Assembly: GCA_016711805.1 (NCBI GenBank)
Contig: JADJSH010000001.1
Location: forward strand, 248,001 to 312,000
Length of the DNA: 64,000 nucleotides
Source of the DNA: Bacteroidota bacterium
GTDB lineage: Bacteria; Bacteroidota; Bacteroidia; B-17B0; Aurantibacillaceae
Direction: 5' to 3'
Shown: piece after piece, positions 53,923-62,992 of the stretch
How the letters are laid out: every line of letters starts with the position of its first letter
Position numbering within the stretch: the stretch's first letter is position 1
Position numbers and translations under genes: made by a program
Notes under the pieces: generated by a model
Told to the model about the DNA's origin: nothing
Database searches by the model: none
The model's input: only the letters and a program-made list of their open reading frames with translations

Positions 53923-55546
53923 TTATGCTAAAGATCCATACAACTTCATGCGTTGTTCTTTTACGCCTTCGTTTTCTAAATACTCATCGTAAGTCATTTT
54001 TTTATCAATAATACCATTTGGCGTTAATTCGATAATACGATTAGCAACCGTTTGCATTAACTCATGATCATGACTTGTTAAAAGTACAACACCTGTATAA
54101 TCTTTTAAAGCATCATTATAAGCAATGATACTTTCCAAATCTAAGTGATTGGTTGGCTCATCCAAAATCAACATATTTGGATTTACTTGCATCATACGAC
54201 TCGTCATACAACGCACTTTTTCCCCTCCTGATAATACTGAACATTTTTTCATTACCTCTTCTCCACTAAACAACATTTTACCTAAGAAGCCACGCACATA
54301 ACTTTCGTCTTTGTTTGATGAATATTGACGCAACCAATCCATTAAATTCATATCGCCTGTAAAATACTTAGCGTTATCATTTGGTAAATACCCTTTGTGA
54401 ATAGTTGTTCCGAATTTATATTCTCCGCTATCCGCTGTATCTTCTTCATTAATGATATCAAACAACGCTGTAATCGCTAAATGATTTTTGGCAATGAAAG
54501 CAATTTTATCTCCTTTAGAAACATTGATGTTCACATTTTTAAATAAGATACCATCCGCATTTGATTTAGATAAATTTTCGATATGTAAAATTTGATCGCC
54601 TGCTTCACGTTCTTGTTTAAAAATAATACCTGGGTATTTACGCGTACTTGCAGGAATTTCATCAATTACTAATTTATCTAATAATTTTTTACGAGAAGTT
54701 GCCTGACTTGATTTACTGGCATTAGCACTGAATCGACGAACGAAATCTTGCAACTCAGTACGTTTGTCTTCCATTTTTTTGTTAGCATCACTACGTTGTT
54801 TTAATGCTAACTGACTCATTTGATACCAGAAACTGTAGTTACCAGTATATGTTTTTAATTTATTATAATCAATGTCGCAAGTGTGAGTACAAACTGCATC
54901 TAAAAAATGTCGATCATGGCTAATTACAACAACCGTGTTTTCAAAATCAGCTAAATAATTTTCTAACCAAGAAATAGTTTCAACGTCCAAATCATTGGTA
55001 GGCTCATCTAATAATAAAATATCAGGATTACCAAAAATAGCTTGCGTTAATAAAATCTTTACTTTGTCTTTTCCTGTTAAATCTTTCATTATTTTGTAAT
55101 GAGATTCAACTGGGATGCCAACATTAGTTCAATAAAGTAGCTGCATCACTTTCTGCATTCCAACCATTCATTTCTCCAAACTCTGCTTCTAATTCCGCAG
55201 CTTTATTTCCATCAGCTTCACTAAAATCTTCCTTTGCATAAATAGCATCTTTTTCTTTCATGATGTTGTACAAACGTTTGTTTCCCATCATTACTGTATC
55301 CAACACGGTGTATTCATCAAATTCAAAGTGATTTTGTTTTAATACGCTCATACGCATACCTGGCAAAATACTTACTTGACCTTTATTAGGCTCAATTTCG
55401 CCTGATAAAATTTTCATAAAGGTAGATTTACCAGCACCATTAGCACCAATTAATCCATAGCAGTTACCTGGAGTAAACTTTACATTTACCTCATCAAATA
55501 AAATACGTTTGCCATATTGCAAACTCACGTTAGAAACAGAAATCAT
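53923..55546 (-). pseudogene. ABC-F ribosome-associated ATPase, split by a +1 frameshift
   Basis: From ATG 55546 the first frame gives MISVSNVSLQYGKRILF and Walker A GANGAGKST, ending at 55124. The second frame, up to 53923, has LTGKDKVKILL (signature), LLLDEPTNDLD (Walker B), the ABC-F linker, and a second nucleotide-binding domain (FIAKNHLAITA, LSGGEKVR, LILDEPTNHLD). One base fewer near 55124-55130 joins ATLL to NVGIPVES, giving about 540 residues. The second Walker A is FIAKNHLA, lacking GxxGxGKS, as in the YbiT-like ABC-F group. It acts on the ribosome. The shift is at an in-frame TAA, so a true +1 site cannot be excluded here. Confidence 0.87.
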
Positions 55547-55711
55547 CTCTTAAAAAAATTAGGCGGCAAAGATACCAAAAAAGATTTAAGGGACAAAGGA
55601 CTAAAGGGACTTCTAGAGCAAATTAAAAGAACAGTTTTAACGTATCTTTTATCTTAAATCTTTTATCTTGTGTCCTAAAAATAGTAATTTCGCTCATCTA
55701 AAAAACACACT

Positions 55712-57344
55712 ATGCCAAAAGGAATTTATAAAGTACCCGTTGCGGTTAACGAACCGATAAAAAGTTATGCTTCTGGAAGCCCTGAGCGTAAAGAGCTACA
55801 AGCAATGTTAAAAGAATTGCGTAGTAAAAAAATTAATATTCCTATGTATATTGGTGACAGAGGAAGTAGAAAGCCACGTATTGGTTAGACTTCATCCACC
55901 ACACGATCACAAACATGTATTAGGTCATTTCCATAAAAGTGATAAAACACATATAACACAAGCTATTGACGCCGCTTTAGCAGCCAAAGAAAAATGGGCA
56001 AATTTAAGCTGGGAACACAGAGCAAGTATCTTTTTAAAAGCAGCTGAATTAATTGCTGGACCTTACCGTGCAAAATTAAATGCAGCTACGATGTTAGGTC
56101 AAAGTAAAAATGCATTTCAGGCAGAAATTGATAGTGCCTGCGAAATTATTGACTTTTTAAGATTTAACGTTCAGTACATGACGGAAATTTATGCTGAGCA
56201 ACCAATCTCTGGTCCTGGTGTATGGAACCGTTTAGAGTGGAGACCTTTAGAAGGATTTATTTATGCTTTAACGCCATTTAACTTTACAGCCATTGCAGGT
56301 AATTTACCTACTAGCTGTGCCATGATGGGTAATGTGGTTGTTTGGAAACCAAGTAATACACAAGTTTACAGTGCAAATGTATTAATGGAAATTTTCAAAA
56401 AAGCTGGTGTACCTGATGGCGTTATTAATTTAATTTACCCAAGTGGGCCAGATGCGGCTGAAGTGATTTTTAATCACAGAGATTTTGCGGGTATTCACTT
56501 TACAGGAAGTACAGAAGTATTCCAAAACATATGGCAAACTATTGGAAATAATATTCACAAATATCGCTCTTACCCTCGTATTGTTGGCGAAACAGGAGGT
56601 AAAGATTTTATCATGGCACATAAATCTGCCGAAACAAAATCATTAGCTGTTGCTATTTCTCGTGGGGCATTTGAATACCAAGGTCAAAAATGTTCGGCTG
56701 CTTCAAGAGCTTACGTTCCATCAAATTTATGGGAAGAAGTAAAAGGATATGTGTTGGCAGATTTGAAAGACATGAAAATGGGGCCAACTGAAGACTTTAC
56801 TAATTTTATTAATGCAGTAATTGATGAAAAGAGTTTTGATAAATTAGCGAAGTATATTGATAATGCAAAGAAAGATAGCAATGTAGAAATAATAGCTGGT
56901 GGAAATTATGATAAGAGTGTGGGTTATTTTATTGAGCCAACTATTATTGTAGCTAAAGATCCAAAATATGTAACCATGTGCGAAGAGTTATTCGGACCTG
57001 TTTTAACTATCTTTGTTTACGATGCAGATAAATATGAAGAAACTTTAGAGTTAGTAGATTCAACGTCGCCTTATGCTTTAACTGGCGCTATTTTAGGGCA
57101 AGACCGTTATGCAATTGAATTAGCAACTAAAAAATTAAGTAACGCTGCTGGTAACTTTTACATTAATGATAAATGTACTGGAGCAGTGGTTGGTCAACAA
57201 CCATTTGGTGGCGCTCGAGGAAGCGGAACAAATGATAAAGCTGGAGCAAAAATCAATTTATTACGTTGGGTTTCTCCTCGTACAATTAAAGAAACCTTTA
57301 CACCTCCAACAGATTATAAATATCCGTTTTTACAAGCAGATTAG
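55712..57344 (+). pseudogene. pruA: 1-pyrroline-5-carboxylate dehydrogenase, split by a +1 frameshift
   Basis: ATG 55712 opens the N-terminus (MPKGIYKVPVAVNEP, GSPERKELQAML, INIPMYIG) in one frame. From about 55853 the rest is in the next frame: VRLHPPHDHKHVLGHFH, FTGSTEVFQNIW, GETGGKDF, GQKCSAASRAYVP (catalytic Cys) and QQPFGGARGSGTNDKAGA. One base fewer around 55853-55864 restores IG(D)EEVES, giving about 543 residues. It oxidises glutamate semialdehyde to glutamate in proline catabolism. The TTG at 55851 is an artefactual start. No proline dehydrogenase is adjacent. A strong terminator follows at 57368. Confidence 0.9.
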
Positions 57345-57367
57345 TGCATCTTAATGACTGAATATAA

Positions 57368-57398
57368 AAATCCCCTATTAAACTATAGGGGATTTTTT
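57368..57398 (+). terminator. Intrinsic terminator of the P5C dehydrogenase gene
   Basis: AAATCCCCTA/TAGGGGATTT, a perfect 10-bp stem, 8-nt loop, then T run. Loop TTAAACTA resembles the loop of the hsp20 terminator. Confidence 0.9.
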
Positions 57399-57745
57399 AT
57401 TAAAAAAGATTAAATATTGCATTTCAGAAAATTAATCTATAATTTAACGGTTTATATCTATTATAATTTAATCTAATAAACATTTGAATCCTCCGTAATA
57501 TATAAAAAAGGTTATGAATTCGTTTTGATGACAAAATTAGCTTTCATTTGAAAATTTCTCTTGGTTCAAGCCTACCATTACTGACCTTTTGAGGTTTCTA
57601 CAGAAATAGAAGTCTTGACAACCTGATTCAAGCGATGATTTGTGATTAAGTCTAGGCTCAAAATAATAGCCAATTTAAAAATCAATACCAAATAAAAATG
57701 GGAGCTCGTCATCTTAAACCTTTTTAGTTTTGTTTAAACCTATTC

Positions 57746-57990
57746 ATGACAAAATCTATTTCGGAATAATTATTTTTAAAACACTTATCTAAAAAAAAAG
57801 TGAAAATAATCCATTTAATACAAAAGCTAAATGCCATTTATTTGTGGATTACATCTACCACCACTGAAACTAAAAATATTAGCCAATTTTTAAGCTCTAT
57901 CAAAATTTTTATTTTTTCTTAAAAAAAACCTCAACGCCCGTTTTTAAACATAAAGAAGAAGCCATTAATTGGTTAAAGCAATATCTTTAG
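57746..57990 (+). pseudogene. Decayed gene, possibly a STAS/SpoIIAA-like protein
   Basis: This lies in the 660-bp gene-free stretch after the P5C dehydrogenase terminator. Short open pieces in all three plus frames join into a plausible sequence: NNPFNTKAKCHLFVDYI, then KLKILANF, then FKLYQNFYFFLKK and finally TSTPVFKHKEEAINWLKQYL before TAG at 57988. The last block has the F-x-x-KEEAxxWL end seen in small STAS-like proteins of Bacteroidota. At least three indels or stops interrupt it. The rest of the stretch (57400-57745) shows nothing I can name. Confidence 0.35.
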
Positions 57991-58012
57991 TTTTTAGTAC
58001 CTTTACGATGTT

Positions 58013-58666
58013 TTGAAAAAATTAATTGCCATATTTTTTTGTTTATCTTTTTCTGTTTATGGTCAAGAAAAATCGAACGCCTTTAACTTATTAATTATGG
58101 CAGGAGTGTCTCCATCACAAGTTCATGGAGATATGTACAATGGGTTTCGTAAACTTGGATGCATGGGTGGTGTTGGAGTTGAAACTGTATTCAATGAAAA
58201 AGCCAGTATGAATTTATCTTTTTTATTTATCCAAAAAGGAGCCCGTAAAAATCAAAACTTAGAGAAAAATGATTTGAATTATTATTATTTAAATCTCAAT
58301 TATGTGGAAGTTCCAATTTTAGTAACTTATACTCAAAAGAAATTTTTATTTGATATTGGAGTTTCAGCTGCCTATTTAATAAATTACTATGAAGCTTCTG
58401 AAGCTGGCAATTTTACAGGCATGTTTCCATTTCAGAAATATGATTTTTCAGTAAAAGTAGGATTAGGATTAAACATTAACCCTAAATGGTTTGTTAATTT
58501 CAGGAGCAGTAATTCATTTATTACAACTCGTCCGAATAGAGTGAAACAAGCTATTTATTACAACAATATCATTGCTCGAACGTTTAATAAAGGATACTAC
58601 AATAACATATTAGAATTTACCTTAGGTTACAGAATTAAAACTAAAAAAAATAAAGTTGCACCATAA
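58013..58666 (+). CDS. Outer-membrane beta-barrel protein (PorT-like)
   Basis: A 217-residue protein with TTG start at 58013 (an ATG at 58008 is out of frame and stops at once). Signal peptide to SVYGQ. The mature part has strands such as GGVGVETVFNEKASMNLSFLFIQKGA, NYVEVPILVTY, KFLFDIGVSAAYLINYYE and KVGLGLNINPKWFVNFR, the outer-membrane beta-barrel (PF13568-like) pattern of the PorT group. A TACCTTTA box at 57998-58005 lies 7 bp upstream. Its end overlaps the UbiX start by 11 bp. Confidence 0.78.
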   Translation: MKKLIAIFFCLSFSVYGQEKSNAFNLLIMAGVSPSQVHGDMYNGFRKLGCMGGVGVETVFNEKASMNLSFLFIQKGARKNQNLEKNDLNYYYLNLNYVEVPILVTYTQKKFLFDIGVSAAYLINYYEASEAGNFTGMFPFQKYDFSVKVGLGLNINPKWFVNFRSSNSFITTRPNRVKQAIYYNNIIARTFNKGYYNNILEFTLGYRIKTKKNKVAP

Positions 58667-59197
58667 ACATAAAATAGTTGTAGCCATTACTGGAGCTAGC
58701 GGAAGTATTTATGCCAAAGTACTTTTAGATAAATTATCAAAATTATCTGAGCAAATTGAACAGGTTGGAATTGTGATGAGCGATAATGCCAAAGATGTTT
58801 GGAAAACTGAATTAGGCAACGAAGATTATAAAAAACTATAGCAACATCACTTTTTACGATAAAACTAATTTTTATGCGCCGTTCGATTATTTGCCCTTGT
58901 AGTATGGGCACCATGGCTCGCATTGCAACAGGTATTAGTAACGACTTAACAACACGTGCCGCTGATGTTATTTTAAAAGAAAGACGTAAATTAATTTTAA
59001 TGATTCGTGATACACCATACAGTTTGATTCACATAAATAACATGAAAACTGTTACAGAAGCAGGTGGAATTATTTGCCCAGCATCACCGTCCTTTTATAG
59101 TAAACCCAAAACATTTGAAGAGTTAGCAGCAACTGTCGTTGATAGAGCGTTAGATTTAGCTGGCTTAGATATTAAAAGCTATCGTTGGGCAGAGTAA
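58656..59197 (+). pseudogene. ubiX: UbiX flavin prenyltransferase, broken by a +1 shift and a short deletion
   Basis: TTG at 58656 opens the N-terminus (KIVVAITGASGSIYAKVLLDKL, FMN-binding) and ends at TAG 58839-58841. One base fewer in the A6 at 58830-58835 continues NYSNITFYDKTNFYAPF. The C-terminal part (SIICPCSMGTMARIATGISNDLTTRAADV ... MKTVTEAGGIICPASPSFYSKPKTFEELAATVVDRALDLAGL) is in a third frame from about 58885. Between them the family has an ASGSSKYD-like stretch of about ten residues that is absent here. UbiX makes prenylated FMN for UbiD decarboxylases. With two lesions this copy is probably inactive, or misassembled. Confidence 0.85.
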
Positions 59198-59267
59198 ATA
59201 GCTGTTTTTTAACATTTTAGAACGATTTTTGTTAACAATAATCAGTTTTTATTTCAAAATATTTATA

Positions 59268-59275
59268 TATTTTTG
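59268..59275 (+). promoter_or_regulatory. Bacteroidota -7 promoter element (TAnnTTTG)
   Basis: TATTTTTG matches the -7 consensus and is 24 bp before the ATG of the large T9SS gene. No convincing -33 element. Confidence 0.35.
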
Positions 59276-59299
59276 ATGAATAATTAAAATTCATCTAAA

Positions 59300-62200
59300 A
59301 TGAAACAACTTTTATCTATTATTTTTATTGCTTTAACGGTAAATCTTTTTAGTCAAACTCCTATTTCAACACCAAGTCAGTGCTCAAATGTTACCATTAC
59401 TAACATTACAACAAATTCTTTAAAAATTTCTTGGACAAAACCAACGTGCACGGGTGTTGTTATTGTATTAAAACCTGCAGCAAATACGAGATCTGCACCA
59501 GTTAATGCAAACATGGGTTCTTATAGTGGAAGTTCAAATTATGGATCTGGTACCAATTTAGGTAATGCAAATTATATTGTTTATATGGGAACCAGTACTG
59601 CAGGTAATATTACTGTAACTGGTCTTGGAAGTAATTTTAATTTTGAAGCAATAGCATATGCGTATAATTATGGTTGTACTTCTTATTTATTTGGTTCATG
59701 TGTCAGCTTCGGGTATTTAGCAAATACAAGTTATTCATCTTCAAACAGCGAACAACACTATTCTTTAGCAACTGAACCAACAGTTGCGCCATCTTTATCT
59801 GTTACATCAACTGGAACAACAACTGCTGTATTAACTTTTACAGGTTCTAGTACTTGGAATTTAATTACTGCATATCAAGCAGGTGTTGGAGCTTTTAATT
59901 ATCCAATTGATGGGACATACTATACACCATCTACTGTTTTTGGCAGCGGCAACCAAATTGGCGGCACAGGTTCAAATCATTTTTCAGTTTACAGCAATTC
60001 TGCGAACAACTCTGTAAGTATATCAAATTTATTACCTGCAACTAATTACTATGCAATTGCATATGGATATAATGGAAGTGGTTCAAGCACAAATAATAGT
60101 TATAATTATTATAATAATTATGATTATGTTTATTTCTCTACGTATAATTCTCCTCCAACTATAAATTCAGTATCAAACTACACAGTTTGTCAAGATGCTC
60201 CAACAACTACAGTATCTTTAAGTGGTATTAGTAAAGGGACAAATGCAGCTGAAACACAAACTGTTTCCCTCGCGGCATACTCTAGTAACACGACCATTAT
60301 GCCAAATCCAACCATTAGTTATACAAATCCTAGTACTACTGGTGTATTATCATTTAAACCAAATGCGGGTCAATCTGGTCTAGTAACTATTTCAGTTTAT
60401 GTAAATGATGGTGGTCCCAACAATAATCAAACCATTAAACAATTTACAGTAAACGTAAAAGGAATTCCATATGCCGCTGGTGCTATTAGTACTGCAACCA
60501 CAACACTTTGTAAAGTAAAAAATGGAGTCGTATTTTCCGTTCCTACTATTTCAAACACAACAACTTACAATTGGTCTTTGCCACCTAATTCAACTGTGAC
60601 TGCTGGCGCTAACACAAATAGTATCACGGTAAATTTTAGTATTACAGCAAATTCATACAATGTTTCTGTTTATGGAAGTAATACAAATGGTTGTGGTAAC
60701 GGTACGAGTTCTTCTTTATTAGTTAATTTTGATAATGTACCTACAACATCTAACGCTGGAGCAAATCAGCAAATATGTAATAACTTAACTGCATTAACTG
60801 CAAATGTTCCAACAATAGGAACCGGAGCTTGGACTTTTTGTTCTACTGGTTTAGGAAATCTTTCTTCTACAACAACAGCCAATGCGAATTTGCAAGTAGT
60901 AAATAATCAAACGGTAACAGCTGCATGGACTATTTCTAATGGTGTTTGTCCTTCAAGTACATCAAGCGTAGTAGTAACTAACATTTTTGGTTCACCAAGC
61001 TGTACTCCTTATGCAGACTTTGTGGCTAATAACACACAAATATGTCAGGGCACTACCGTTACATTTAGCAACACATCTGTAGCAGCTGTAGGTGTTAATA
61101 CCTATACTTGGAATTTTGGAGCTGGAGCTACGCCTGCAACTTCTACCTCCACAGCCTCTGCAATCACTGTAACATACTCTACTGTAGGAACTAAAACAGT
61201 AACTTTAGCTATGAATAGTGGTGCGGGAGCGTTAACCATGATAAAAAATGCGTACATTAATGTTATTACTATTCCAACGGCACCAGTAACTATTTTTGGT
61301 AACTCTCCTATTTGTCAAGGGCAGACTGCCGAAAATTATTTTATAAACACAGTGACTGATGCAACTGGCTATAATTGGACGTTCCCTAGTGGTGTATCTC
61401 AAAATACTGGTGGAAATACTAATGCAATTACCGCCAATTTCTCTACTACAGCCACAAGTGGTAATATTGCTGTAACGGCAACAAATGCCTGTGGAGCAAG
61501 TGCAGCTACAACAAAAAGTGTAACCGTTAATCCTCTTCCAACTCAGGCAACAACTATCAGCGGAACTAACACTGTTTGTCAGGGAGTTTCAACAGTTACT
61601 TACGTTGCCAACAATTTAAATAATGGTTTATCATTTACTTGGACAACCCCAAATGGCTGTAATATTGTGGGTGGTTTAAATACAAAAACTATTACCGTAA
61701 ACTATGATAACTCATCTACATCAGGCCAAATCAGTGTGTTTGGAACAAATGGCTGTGGCGATGGTCCTGTTAAAAACAAATCAATCACGGTTAACCCGTT
61801 GCCAGATGCTGCTGGAACAATATCTGGTTCTATAGCAAACAATGTATGTCCTTTATCTACAAACATCAACTATTCTGTCGCTCCTATAGCAAATGCAACA
61901 AGTTACACTTGGATTTATCCAGCTGGTTATAACGTGGCTAGCGGAGCAAATACAAATTCTATTTTCTTAGATGCCACATTAAACTCAAGCAATGGAGGCG
62001 TAAAAGTAGTTGGTACAAATGCATGTGGTGCAGGCGACACTTCTAGTGTATTAAATGTTAATATTTCAGGATTACCAGCTCAACAAATTTGTGTGGTTAC
62101 TGTGGACAGTTCTTCAGTGCATAACGAAATTTTCTGGCAAAAAAATGGTATTTCTAATGTAGATAGCTTTAGAGTTTACCGCAAGCAAACAGCTATATTA

Positions 62201-62923
62201 GATACATTAATTGGAACTGTTGGTTATAATGACTTAAGCAGATTAGTGGATAGTACTGCCAACCCAAATGTTACAAGCTATGTATATAAAATAGCAGCAG
62301 TTGACTTATGTGGAAATGAGGGACCAAAAAGTTTAGAACACCAAACTATACATTTACAAACGAACTATTCGGCACCAAACATGAATTTAAGTTGGAATTT
62401 ATACAATGGAGCTGTTGTAAATAATTACAGAGTATTAAGAGATACTAACAACTCAGGAAACTGGGTTGTACTAATTAATAACCTTGCTCCAAACGCTACC
62501 AGTTTTACTGATTTTAGCATTCCGGCTGCTGCTAACAGCGTGCAATACCGAGTAGATGTTATATGGTTAAACTCATGTGACCCAACCGCTAAGGTTGCTC
62601 AAAGTATTGTTAATACGACGAAATCAAACACTAAAGACTTTACGATTAATATTGTAACCTCTATAGCTGAACAAAATGAATTTTTAAATGCGATCTCATT
62701 ATATCCAAACCCAACAAAAGATGTATTTGATATAGTACTAAAATCAGGGATTGAAAGTTTTGATGTAGAAATTTATAATCAATTAGGAAGTGTTTTAAAA
62801 TCATCGCATTTAACTTATACAGACAAAGCCACTATTGATATTAGTGAGTTTAGTTCTGGCATTTATTATGTGGTGATAAAGACTCCAATGGGTTCTATTA
62901 CTAAACGAGTTTCAAAATTATAA
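59300..62923 (+). CDS. 1207-residue secreted Ig/fibronectin/PKD-domain protein with T9SS type A domain
   Basis: An exported protein with a signal peptide (VNLFSQ). The first 270 residues contain two fibronectin III-like domains (NSLKISWTKPTCTGVVIVLKP; TGTTTAVLTFTGSSTWNLIT). Then come Ig-like and PKD-like modules (ATTLCKVKNGVVFSV; ADFVANNTQICQGTTVTFSNTS with NFGAG; three SprB-like modules of the kind PICQGQTAENYFI, TVCQGVSTVTYVA). Another FN3 region (QQICVVTVDSSSVHNEIFWQK) is followed by the type A sorting domain (ISLYPNPTKDVFDIVL ... GIYYVVIKTP). It is likely a cell-surface adhesin or gliding-related protein. Confidence 0.9.
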   Translation: MKQLLSIIFIALTVNLFSQTPISTPSQCSNVTITNITTNSLKISWTKPTCTGVVIVLKPAANTRSAPVNANMGSYSGSSNYGSGTNLGNANYIVYMGTSTAGNITVTGLGSNFNFEAIAYAYNYGCTSYLFGSCVSFGYLANTSYSSSNSEQHYSLATEPTVAPSLSVTSTGTTTAVLTFTGSSTWNLITAYQAGVGAFNYPIDGTYYTPSTVFGSGNQIGGTGSNHFSVYSNSANNSVSISNLLPATNYYAIAYGYNGSGSSTNNSYNYYNNYDYVYFSTYNSPPTINSVSNYTVCQDAPTTTVSLSGISKGTNAAETQTVSLAAYSSNTTIMPNPTISYTNPSTTGVLSFKPNAGQSGLVTISVYVNDGGPNNNQTIKQFTVNVKGIPYAAGAISTATTTLCKVKNGVVFSVPTISNTTTYNWSLPPNSTVTAGANTNSITVNFSITANSYNVSVYGSNTNGCGNGTSSSLLVNFDNVPTTSNAGANQQICNNLTALTANVPTIGTGAWTFCSTGLGNLSSTTTANANLQVVNNQTVTAAWTISNGVCPSSTSSVVVTNIFGSPSCTPYADFVANNTQICQGTTVTFSNTSVAAVGVNTYTWNFGAGATPATSTSTASAITVTYSTVGTKTVTLAMNSGAGALTMIKNAYINVITIPTAPVTIFGNSPICQGQTAENYFINTVTDATGYNWTFPSGVSQNTGGNTNAITANFSTTATSGNIAVTATNACGASAATTKSVTVNPLPTQATTISGTNTVCQGVSTVTYVANNLNNGLSFTWTTPNGCNIVGGLNTKTITVNYDNSSTSGQISVFGTNGCGDGPVKNKSITVNPLPDAAGTISGSIANNVCPLSTNINYSVAPIANATSYTWIYPAGYNVASGANTNSIFLDATLNSSNGGVKVVGTNACGAGDTSSVLNVNISGLPAQQICVVTVDSSSVHNEIFWQKNGISNVDSFRVYRKQTAILDTLIGTVGYNDLSRLVDSTANPNVTSYVYKIAAVDLCGNEGPKSLEHQTIHLQTNYSAPNMNLSWNLYNGAVVNNYRVLRDTNNSGNWVVLINNLAPNATSFTDFSIPAAANSVQYRVDVIWLNSCDPTAKVAQSIVNTTKSNTKDFTINIVTSIAEQNEFLNAISLYPNPTKDVFDIVLKSGIESFDVEIYNQLGSVLKSSHLTYTDKATIDISEFSSGIYYVVIKTPMGSITKRVSKL

Positions 62924-62943
62924 GGATATTTTCCTAAAAATTG

Positions 62944-62973
62944 AAGGCTGCCTGTACAAGGCAGCCTTTTTTT
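62944..62973 (+). terminator. Intrinsic terminator of the large T9SS gene
   Basis: AAGGCTGCCT/AGGCAGCCTT, perfect 10 bp with a 5-nt loop, then a T run to 62973. Confidence 0.9.
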
Positions 62974-62992
62974 ATTAATTTTATGCTGCTAA

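Noticed and set aside
1375..59197. Programmed +1 frameshifting shared by six genes
   Set aside because: The joints have no common slippery motif, and in four of the six the original frame continues past the joint; only ABC-F and UbiX have a stop there. Assembly insertions explain the set better.
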